From Neopestalotiopsis rosae (Eukaryota > Ascomycota > Sordariomycetes > Amphisphaeriales > Sporocadaceae): a stretch of DNA of 64,000 bases. Positions 55,927-64,000 of this stretch are shown one piece after another. The translations under genes were made by a program, and so were the position numbers. Location: positions 5,952,001 to 6,016,000 of the forward strand of contig JALGAS010000002.1 of the NCBI GenBank assembly GCA_023078685.1, in the 5' to 3' direction. How positions within the stretch are numbered: position 1 is the first letter of the stretch; each line of letters opens with the position of its first letter. The notes beneath the pieces are model-generated. The model ran no database searches. It was not told where the DNA came from and saw nothing but the letters and a program-made list of their open reading frames with translations.

Positions 55927-58176
55927 CTATTTCACCTTGGCCATGATTGTCTCGGGGCCTCTTGTAACCTCAATCTGCGCCGCTCTCGCCTTGACCGCGT
56001 TGAGCATGCTTCTCTCAAAGTCGTCTCTCGACCGGAGAACTGCTTCAACCCAACTGATTTGAAGATCCCAGTACCGCAGCTTGAAACCCTCAAAGACGTC
56101 TGGTATAGCTTCCTTTTCAGCGGCCAACAAATCCAAAAAGGGTTCCGTGACACGCCATGTCTGCATAATAGTCTCGGCGTTATTCGTGGCCGTTCTGAAA
56201 AACTCAAAGGCCGTCTTAAGATCATCAAAGACCTTGTCCTGGAACGGATCGGTACGTCGGAACTTGACATTCTTGTTGCGTACACACATTAGGTAGCGCG
56301 CCAAAAGCTCATCGGCGAAAATCTCTACAAAAGTGTCGCACAAGGCGTGGTGTAGAACTGGTCGATATTCGCCCAAGTATTCTTCAAATGTTGCAATGAG
56401 CTGCTTCATGGTGGCCTTGCCGTACCATTCTGGCGTAAAGAATGTGGGCATTGCGCTCTTGAAGTCCACGGCGAAAACCAGCCTGACAAACTTGCTCAAG
56501 CACCACGTGCTCAGATCAAAGTAGTTGCCCTGGAGTTGCTCAAACTCTCCTTCCGCACGTTCCAGGTATGCCGGCGTTACAAGTGGTTCGAACTTTTGCT
56601 TGAAACTTGTCAAGTAGCCGAAGCGTTGTTCTTCCTCTATATCGTCCACACAGGCAATCTGATCGTTTGCAGTGGCAACGAGCCAGTCTTGCAGGGGCTG
56701 CATACCCTCGAGATCGAGCATCTTGCTGGACTCGTATTTGAGCACTTCATCCTCGAGCATCTTTTGAAGCGACTGCTGCCGGCCGCGTAATCGTAAGAAC
56801 ATAGCGTCAATCACACCCTCAGCAACGTCGGTTCGGCCCGAGTTACCAGCGCCGTCCACCTGTTCTCGCAACATGCGCCACATGTCGACCAAGTTTCTGG
56901 TACGGAAATAACCGTACTCGTCAGCGTCGAGATTGGAGCCCTCGACATTCCGGTCTGCAAAGTCTCTTCTCTCCTGGGCAAAGATTCTCTCGATCCATTC
57001 GTCCAAGAACTTGATGATGAGGTCGCGGAAGCCCTTGACCAACTCTCCTTCGCGATTGTCGATTACATGTGGCTTGAGTTCGTGCTCGGGGAATCCAAGC
57101 TTCTTCATCTTTTTATAGTAGTTCTCAGGCCAGTTGATAATGGCAAGAGTGTGCGCTGAGCTAGACTCGGGGTCTTCAATCATGCCCACGAGAAAGTCGT
57201 GCATCAATTGGTGGTATATATCACCATATGTCTTCAATATCTTCCACTTCTTGGGCATTAGTGGCACCATGCCCTGCTTTACGGCATTCAGGTCGTTGAA
57301 ATACCACTTCATCATCTTGCTCAGGCCGTCGGGATCGCCCAGGAACTCTTCCCTGACTTCACCAAACTGTTGCTCGCAATTGAGGCTGATGGCTTGAAGA
57401 AACTTCTCCTTGTAGCCGCGCACCTTTTTCGCGCCCTCGGTAATGGCCTGGAATCTGGTCGCCATCTCCTTGTGGTCCTTTAATGCTTCTTGCAGGGCCA
57501 ACACCCTCTGATCACTCTTTTCCTCGGCCTCGACAATAATGGCAAGACGGACCACCAAGCTGTTGTTATCGGCAATTAGGAGGTTGATTTGGTTGAGCGC
57601 GATCAGACCAATGTGCTCGTCGAACCAGTCGATGGCCTCATCCAGCCTAGAAAAGTAATCCTCCAAAGTTGCCAGGAGACTGGCGTCGTCGGCCCGCGTA
57701 ATCTGCTCCATGGCATCGTCGCGAATATTTCGGAGTTGCGTCAGCTCGTAGTGCGTGGCCAGGAGGTTGGGCATGTTCTCCTTGTCCTCCTCATCGCCCC
57801 GCAGCATGATCTCGACGCCGTTGAGCCGCTCGTTGAACATTTCGAGGTTCTTGCGCATGGCCTCGACGGCGCCAAAGTTGCGGTGGGCCTGGGAGACGAG
57901 GTTGATGGCGTTGAAGTCCTTGATCATGTTCTGGCTCTCGGAGCACAGTCGGTCGATCTTGATCATCTCCTCCTTGATGGCCTGAACCGTCTTCTGGCCG
58001 TCGGTCAGCCCGCTCATGCCGGCCTGGGTCGTCTCGAGCTGCTCGCGAAGGCCGCCGCGGAGCTGGGAGTCGACGGCGGCCTTTTTGCGCGTGAACTCGA
58101 GCTTCAGCGCCGGCAGCTTATCGAGGTCGTCCGGGTGCCGGAGGAGCTCAGAGAGCTTGACTGGCGGCGCATCCAT
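55927..58176 (-). CDS. SEC6: Exocyst complex subunit Sec6
   Basis: Subunit of the exocyst, which tethers secretory vesicles to the plasma membrane at sites of polarised growth such as the hyphal tip. Single exon on the minus strand, 749 aa, normal length. The N-terminus (MDAPPVKLSELLRHPDDLDK) and the helical bundles are typical: CSESQNMIKDFNAINLVSQA, NLLATHYELTQLRNIRDDA, GDIYHQLMHDFLVGMIEDP and NWPENYYKKMKKLGF. The C-terminal family block includes FVRLVFAVDFKSAMPTFF and KLRYWDLQISWVEAVLRSRD. No odd features. Confidence 0.95.
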   Translation of the reverse strand: MDAPPVKLSELLRHPDDLDKLPALKLEFTRKKAAVDSQLRGGLREQLETTQAGMSGLTDGQKTVQAIKEEMIKIDRLCSESQNMIKDFNAINLVSQAHRNFGAVEAMRKNLEMFNERLNGVEIMLRGDEEDKENMPNLLATHYELTQLRNIRDDAMEQITRADDASLLATLEDYFSRLDEAIDWFDEHIGLIALNQINLLIADNNSLVVRLAIIVEAEEKSDQRVLALQEALKDHKEMATRFQAITEGAKKVRGYKEKFLQAISLNCEQQFGEVREEFLGDPDGLSKMMKWYFNDLNAVKQGMVPLMPKKWKILKTYGDIYHQLMHDFLVGMIEDPESSSAHTLAIINWPENYYKKMKKLGFPEHELKPHVIDNREGELVKGFRDLIIKFLDEWIERIFAQERRDFADRNVEGSNLDADEYGYFRTRNLVDMWRMLREQVDGAGNSGRTDVAEGVIDAMFLRLRGRQQSLQKMLEDEVLKYESSKMLDLEGMQPLQDWLVATANDQIACVDDIEEEQRFGYLTSFKQKFEPLVTPAYLERAEGEFEQLQGNYFDLSTWCLSKFVRLVFAVDFKSAMPTFFTPEWYGKATMKQLIATFEEYLGEYRPVLHHALCDTFVEIFADELLARYLMCVRNKNVKFRRTDPFQDKVFDDLKTAFEFFRTATNNAETIMQTWRVTEPFLDLLAAEKEAIPDVFEGFKLRYWDLQISWVEAVLRSRDDFERSMLNAVKARAAQIEVTRGPETIMAKVK

Positions 58177-59132
58177 CGTGTCGTAGTTGTCGTCGTGATT
58201 GGGGAATCTGGGGTTATTTCAGTGGTGTTCGATGCCACAATGGCAGCATATTATGTTGACCTTCACCACATCCCAGTCTGCGGTTGATTGAGGCTCGTGG
58301 CTCGTCTAGGCATGAACAACCAATTGCCAGATTGATGCTGTATGTAACAAGTGGATGGGTTGTACGTACTGCTGCTGCCACCCAGCACTCGGGTCTCAAG
58401 ATCGCTAGCAGGGATGAGTGGCAGGTACTACAGAGTACTACTGCATTAGGGGCACGGACCCCACTTGGTGAGGGACCTGGTACGTACGAAATTAGAGCTG
58501 GTTTATACTGATGTTGTCATTTCACAAATATGTCAACTCTGTTCATTTCGTCAATTCGCCTGCATTACTCTGCAATGGTACGTTGCGCTTGATCATACAT
58601 ATGTATGTATACATCGTTTCATAGTCCATGAGTTTGAGCCGCTCGAGGGTCAGTCAAGTCTCTGTTGGCATCTATTGGACTTGATTATAATCACTTTCAA
58701 CGTCCTCACTCCAAGCTACGTATGCAGTAAGACAAGATGCTTGCTGGTCCACCTAAAGGGCGCAGTAATCCCATCAATGGTATGCATGATCGTAGCGAGC
58801 TCCAGTAGGATTCTGGCTAGGAATCAGTGTTCACAACTTCCTATCTAGCTGCTATCGACTATATAACATGACGAACAGCCAATCTAGGTAGTTTAGCGAT
58901 AGTCTCCCGTTGTGTCCAAGTGATTTGTAAAACCCGGTTGAACTATCCGCCATCTCTATATAATTCCCTTGTTCAATTTGACCGCCTCGAAGTTGGGTTT
59001 CAAGTAACCTGCATTGAGCATCGTTATCGAGTCTCTTCAAAAGAGCCATCTTCCGAGACAGGCAAACCTTTAGAACCCCTCTCCCAAACACACAACAAGC
59101 CCTAGTACAACAAACCAACAACGTCGTTCAAG
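58177..59132. other. Divergent intergenic region
   Basis: About 950 bp between Sec6 and the GFA-family gene. No supported gene. Confidence 0.5.
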
Positions 59133-59869
59133 ATGTCTGCCTCAGGAGATAGCAAGCCGAGCGAGACATACCAGTGCGGCTGCCACTGCGGCTACATCAA
59201 ATTCAGCATGACGCTCTCGCCACCACTGACCACCAAGGCGCCCGGCGACGCTGCCACCGGCGACAGCTACAAGGTCCTCAACTGCAACTGCTCGGCCTGC
59301 TCGCGCTTTGGCTACCTGCTCGTGTACCCGCCCGCGGCCGACGTGACCTGGCACCCCGGCCACCGGGAGCGCTGCGCCAACTACCGCTTCAACACAAAGG
59401 GCAAGGACCAGATGTTTTGTCCAAAGTGCGGCGCGAGCCTTGGTATCGACTTCCGCGAGGTGCGGGAGCCTCATACCTATGGCATGAGTGTAAGTTTTTC
59501 CTTTTTCTTCTCCTTGAGAAACAGATCTCATTACTGGAGGGTTCTTCCCCGTACTGCTTTCCTGCTTCTTTTGCGGGCCCGTTTGGCTCGATTGTCGTTT
59601 GAACAAGGCCTGTATCATTGCGGCCATACTGGGAACAGAGAGAGATGAATGAGCGGGGGCGTTGTACAGACTATATGAACATATCTCAAGACGTAAAGGT
59701 GGCCATCAAGGTAGCTCGCTAATACGTCCACACATTCTAGGCACGGACTATTTATGGCGTCAACCTGGATGAGCTCACTTACAAGAAATTGGACGGCATA
59801 CAAAAGGTATCTCCTGCTGGTGACCTGTCGGGCCATTGGTGGGATGAGGAGAAGCAGGAAATGAAGTAG
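59133..59869 (+). CDS. GFA (glutathione-dependent formaldehyde-activating)-family protein
   Basis: Zinc-binding protein of the GFA/CENP-V fold; many fungal members have unknown substrates. Exons 59133-59489 and 59741-59869, phase 0, 161 aa. Zinc ligands occur as CGCHCG near residue 15, CNCSACS near residue 51 and CPKCGASLG near residue 100, the standard pattern. The second exon adds TIYGVNLDELTYKKLDG, matching the family's C-terminal strand. The 251-nt intron is long for this genome; a further small exon inside it cannot be excluded, but none keeps the frame. Confidence 0.82.
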
Positions 59870-60207
59870 TCTGATTCAAGTACGACTATCAAGCAAAAAG
59901 ACGGCCAGCTTTGTGTACCTGCAAATCACTTGGAACAGAATCACTTAGTGCTAGGTATCTACAGTCGATGGAAAATAATGCGTCAAGTGCTAGCTTTTGT
60001 TTCTTGTGTGCAACGCAGTTTAGCCAGAATGTCCCACAGGTCTCTTCGTCATAATAGCAATAGGTATATTCTATATAAGGCAACCGATCACTAAAGACAG
60101 TATTTGCTCCTTGACGCCGAATTTTGGATCTCTGTATTCATCATCTTTCTTTCTCTCATTCCAAAACTGATCGTTCTCCGCAAGGTATCAAGCTAATGCA
60201 ACGACAA
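59870..60207. other. Convergent intergenic region
   Basis: 338 bp between the stop codons of the GFA gene and anthranilate synthase. The GFA frame happens to stay open for 71 codons after its TAG, without any recognised motif or homology. Confidence 0.5.
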
Positions 60208-61922
60208 TTATGCCGTGCCAATGCGTCTGGCATACAGCTCTTCGGCAGTCTTAATGGTCGTCGTGTTGGCGCCGAGCTTGTTGATGGTCTCCATCCATTC
60301 ATCGTATGCATCCGAGTCAAAGACAATGCCGCCACCTTTTCAGGTTTTTAGCAAATTTGATACGAAGAGAAAATCCATTATTTGCATGAATGTCATAGGA
60401 GAACTTACCAGCTTGGAGGTATGCAATTTTGTCCTTGTAAAGCATCGTTCTGAGTGCAATACATGTATCCATGGCACCCTCGATTTCATCGCCATTGACT
60501 GTGACGGAGCCGTAGCCAAAGTAGCCGACTGCTCCAGCGTAAATACCACGCTTCTCTTTTTCCAACTCAGCAATAAGCTCCATAGCTTTCACCTTGGGAG
60601 CACCAGAGACTGTGCCGGCGGGGAAGATGGATCGGAACGCATCAAATCTCGTTTGACCGGGCCTCAGGACACCAGAAACTTGTGACACGAGATGCTGCAC
60701 ATGACTGAACTTCTCAACCACCATGAGACGGTCCACGCGCGTTGTCAAGGGATCACAGACGCGATTCACATCGTTTCTCGCAAGGTCGACCAACATGACA
60801 TGCTCAGCACGGTCCTTGAGGGAACTTCTCAGTTCCTCTGCGAGCTTCTCATCCTCCTCCGGCGTCTTGCCACGCTTGACGGTCCCAGCAATAGGGTGCG
60901 TGATGATTCGCCCTTCCTCTTCCTTGACGAGCAGCTCGGGAGAAGCACCGATAATCTGAAAGTCTTTGCAGTTGATGTAAAAGAGGTATGGCGACGGATT
61001 GACTGTCCTCAAGTGTCTATAGATGTTGAAGGGGTGCAAGCTCGTGGGTCGTGCGAACCTTTGCGACGGCACAGCCTGGATGATGTCGCCCTTGACGATG
61101 TGCTTCTTCAATTCGGTGACGTGATTCTCATAACCCTGCTGTCCGATATTCGACTTGGCCTCATTGCCGAGCTTGATCGGCTCTTGCTCGGGAATGGGAA
61201 TCTCGGGGGCGTTGAGCACATCGATGAGCTCGTTGATCCTCTTGCTGGCCTTCTCGTACTCGGAGGGCAAAGTGTCCAGTTTCTCGGAAACGGGAATATA
61301 TGTGACCACCTTGATGACACCGAAGAAGCGGTCAAATGCCACAATGGTATCGAACAGCATAAAGAGAGACTCGGGGATCTTGAGCACATCCTTCATCGGC
61401 CGTGCCGTCTTTGGCTCAAAGTACCGAACACAGTCATAGCCCACATAGCCCACGGCGCCACCGCTGAGGGGTGGCAGCTTCAGGCCCGGTACTTCTAGGA
61501 CTGTGTACTGCGCCAGCTCTTTCTCGACTCCTGGTAGCGGATCAACAGACTCTCCATGGCCTTCGCCGGTTGTGATGGTCTTGCGGGGCCCGGCAGCAAC
61601 GAAACTGTATCGTCCAACTCTCTCGGTGGCTGCACTTTCGAAAAGGCAAGACAATTCGCTCTTGGAGCGTGCAGAGACTTTGAGGTAGGCTGCCGAGGGC
61701 GTGATGAGGTCGGCAGATATCTGGCCGTATACCGGAACGAGGTTCGCTTTCTTGGTGCCTTTTTGAGGTTTCGAGAGGAGCTCTTGGATCGTCTCAAGAG
61801 ACGGAAGGAGGGTGTCCTATGCGCAGCAACACATGTTAGCCTATATGATCTTCCAATATCATACTACGATCAGTAGGTCAGTCAATCTGGCGAAACAAGG
61901 GCCTTCTCACAGCCTGACTCAT
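60208..61922 (-). CDS. TRP2: Anthranilate synthase component I
   Basis: Converts chorismate to anthranilate, the first step of tryptophan synthesis, using ammonia from component II. Three exons on the minus strand: 61922-61911 (12 nt), 61816-60409 and 60335-60208, 515 aa. The N-terminus [18 protein letters not shown] precedes the tryptophan-feedback region ([15 protein letters not shown], like the LLES element). Catalytic chorismate-binding motifs: [46 protein letters not shown] and [17 protein letters not shown]. Splicing restores [12 protein letters not shown]. The start codon overlaps a TGACTCA on the other strand, and a second TGACTCA lies about 500 bp upstream. Confidence 0.94.
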
Positions 61923-62723
61923 AGCGAGCAATTGACTGCTGGTCTGTCGCAAAGAGCTCCGAATTGAGGTGACGGATTAAGTCTTGGATCTTTGCAAGCA
62001 GCGAGAGTCCAACTCAGTCGAAAGCAGATTTCGAATTGCCGTTTCATGCAACAAAAAAAAGTTACCTCGCTTCCATTGGGCCAAGCATTGGGGGACCTTT
62101 CGGGGTCTCTATGTATGCACAGCGCGGGGCAACAACTCGCAGAGCGCATAGTAAGCGCTACCCAGATCCAGGTACCATTCCGGGTACATATACAGCCCAA
62201 AGATTGCATACGCTCCTCGCCTTGTGGGCATAGTAAGAGTCGGTTATGTCAACTTACCATGCTGAAGAAAATTGTCGTTTTGGCTGGTATCGCCAGAACT
62301 GGTATCAAAGTTGAAGCTATCGAGCCCACCCAAACGATGACTCTGGCGCCGATTTTAAAAGAAAGACCCGTACCCAGATGCTAGCGCTGTCTGCACTGGT
62401 CTGATCCACCCAAGGACCAACCAGTTGACTCAGAGCTGCCCTGCGTCCTTGGCACCGTTCTCGGGCAGGATCTAGGATCGGACTGACTTTATTATGTTTA
62501 CTTCTTTTTTTGATTTGCGGTTCTCGAATTGCATGGTCATGTAATCAGTCTCCGTCAATCTATCCTACACATGTCAGCTTCTGACTGTGATTCGTGTAGG
62601 ATATTGGACTATATCTGTGCATGACATGAAGGATCACGACCTGGGCCGGGACTCGCCCCAATGCTGACCATGGCTGATGTATTATTGATTCGAATATTCC
62701 AACACTGTCGCAGAGGAAACAAC
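61923..62723. other. Intergenic region upstream of TRP2
   Basis: About 800 bp between two minus-strand genes. It contains the TGACTCA at 62426-62432. No supported gene or RNA. Confidence 0.5.
62426..62432. promoter_or_regulatory. Putative Gcn4/CPC1 site upstream of TRP2
   Basis: TGACTCA, about 504 bp upstream of the TRP2-type ATG. It matches the bZIP site of cross-pathway amino-acid control, in keeping with the sites before the other two biosynthetic genes. Confidence 0.45.
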
Positions 62724-63570
62724 TCAGCTCTCGATGGCCAGGGCCTTGACTCCTACCAATTTGGCGTCTTTCCCCTTGCCCTCTGTAGTAACAACCCAGT
62801 ATTCCACCCTCGTGCCATCCTTCTTTATTCTGTAGACCCGAACGTCGTTGCCCTTGCCCGCCTTGCGCACCGCGTCCAAGAGGTCCGAATATCGTCCTTG
62901 CGTATCCCAGTCTGCGGGATCTTGGATTTCTATTTGCGCGCTCGAGGGATTCGGGTGGGAGATCAAGCTAGCAAACTCCTCTATATCATGAATACGGGTA
63001 TTAGCATGGACTGAACTGAATGATCCGCATAAACAAGAGTAAGACTTTGGGAAGGAGGGCAACCCCGCTCGACAACAAAGCATATGTGAACGAACCTTCA
63101 TCGGGCAGCCCTTTGCCATCCTCGTCCCAGTTGAGGCAGACTGGCTCGAAGGGCTCGTCGGCGTCACTGGTGTAAAAGGCATCCTTCACAGCGCTTTTGA
63201 GAACGGCAGGCACCTGGGCGCCCGAATCTGTGGTTTTGAATGCTTGCTTTGTGTTACTGGCCGACTTTGCTGTTTGGCCCTCGTTGGGATCCTTGTTGGC
63301 CTTTTCCAAGAAGGCCATGTAGTCCTCGTCTGAAGCCATCTTAAGAGTTGAGGATGTACTAAATGATTGCTCAGAGAAGCGCCTCGGGTATGTGCAAGTA
63401 CTGGCGAAGGTCGTTGTAAAGAATGTTGCTGCTGTCCGTGGTGCGGGGATGAGGTTGATGCTCGACGTACAAAGGTTCTTCGTAGCAGGTTCAGCTTTCT
63501 TGAAAGAGGGAAACACAGAGTTGCCAGTCTTGAGCGTCTGAAAACTTGCTTTTGGCATTCGGCTGAACAT
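62724..63570 (-). CDS. Small conserved-looking fungal protein, probably mitochondrial, function unknown
   Basis: Two exons on the minus strand, 63570-63096 and 62980-62724, phase 1, 243 aa. The first 77 residues are Ser/Thr/Arg/Phe-rich without acidic runs and end RRFSEQSFSTSSTLK, as in fungal mitochondrial presequences. The core then starts MASDEDYMAFLEKANKD, a second possible start at 63339 giving 166 aa; the two starts could yield mitochondrial and cytosolic forms. The intron has a rare GTTCGT donor. The C-terminal part (NDVRVYRIKKDGTRVEYWVV) is strand-rich. No enzymatic motif is recognised. An ATG at 63627 is also in frame. Confidence 0.72.
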
Positions 63571-64000
63571 CAGTGTCGTGATTGGGAAGATCTCCAGGGT
63601 GGGCTGTTTGGGAGTTATGACGCACACTGGGGGGGTTACTCAAGCTACCTGCCGACTCGACAGCAAGCCTAACTTCTTACGTTAGTGGGTGCAAGCTTGC
63701 TACCAGTATCGTCTTGGGCTACGGACGGCAAAATTTACTTAGCAATGATCAAAGAAAATGCATTACAGCAAATCAACAAACATTACATCTATGAATTAGG
63801 CCAAAAGATTGATTTCACATTTCAAAATACAATTACGTTCATTGGGGAATCATAAGGTTCTTTGTTCATCATGCAACTTTTATCATTAGCTGCGTTAGAT
63901 ATCTCGAATACCGATTTTCAGACCACCACGCCCGTTGCAGTAGCTGTGAAGGAACCCCAGGAACTCCAATGCAAGTGAACAGAACCAAGGAAATGCAAGT
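63571..64000. other. Intergenic sequence to the window end
   Basis: Upstream region of the last gene. No supported feature. Confidence 0.5.

Noticed and set aside
57589..58287. 232-codon open frame antisense to SEC6
   Set aside because: Mirror frame of a well-supported gene.
59870..60085. 71-codon open frame after the TAG of the GFA-family gene
   Set aside because: The stop context (UAG UCU GAU) matches no readthrough motif and the peptide has no domain. It serves as a reminder that long open stretches after stops occur by chance.
60692..61498. 268-codon open frame antisense to TRP2
   Set aside because: Mirror frame; the conserved catalytic motifs are all on the other strand.

Overview
The window is nuclear DNA of a filamentous ascomycete, most likely a Sordariomycete. 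The evidence is gene-dense DNA with many short introns (about 45-100 nt, GTAAGT/GTGAGT donors, CTGAC-like branch sites, CAG/TAG acceptors), a Dicer-like 2 gene, a fungal NLR (STAND) gene, a DUF7918-type gene, and housekeeping proteins that read as typical Pezizomycotina orthologs. I cannot assign a genus by eye. Exon-intron models were built by hand, and every junction given keeps the reading frame.

Layout. 0-3.2 kb: the N-terminus of a cut-off minus-strand gene and a coiled-coil protein. 5-10 kb: a mitochondrial pyruvate dehydrogenase-type kinase and sphingosine-1-phosphate lyase. 10.5-18 kb: a Mnn10/Mnn11-type Golgi glycosyltransferase, a RING-CH membrane protein, proteasome subunit alpha-2 and an RCC1-repeat protein, the last two convergent. 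18.4-23 kb: Dicer-like 2. 23.2 kb: a degenerate tRNA-like element. 23.8-25.4 kb: a DUF7918-like protein with a very acidic tail. 26.8-33.5 kb: an accessory block made of a tandem family of AT-hook proteins, two intact copies (A, B) and at least three decayed ones (C, D, E). 33.6-42.6 kb: a J-domain protein, PIG-A/Gpi3, the DEAD-box helicase Dbp6, and a KHDC4-like KH protein followed by tandem zinc knuckles. 43.4-46.7 kb: a NACHT-WD40 NLR. 47.7-64 kb: ornithine carbamoyltransferase, acetolactate synthase regulatory subunit, a zinc alcohol dehydrogenase, an UNC93-like transporter, Sec6, a GFA-family enzyme, anthranilate synthase component I and a small probably mitochondrial protein.

Most interesting. 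AT-hook copies A and B both end at a TAG in the same place, and each is followed in the same frame by a long acidic ORF whose first residues are conserved before any ATG. The KH gene also ends at a TAG that is followed in frame by a 110-residue ORF with no methionine, encoding four CCHC zinc knuckles; this TAG is also a plausible alternative 3' splice site. The kinase gene ends in UAG CAA UCA, which fits the viral-type UAG-CAR-YYA readthrough signal. Stop codons that may be bypassed, by splicing or by readthrough, therefore recur in the window.

The three amino-acid biosynthesis genes (ornithine carbamoyltransferase, ILV6-type, TRP2-type) each have a perfect TGA(C/G)TCA site upstream, as expected for cross-pathway control.
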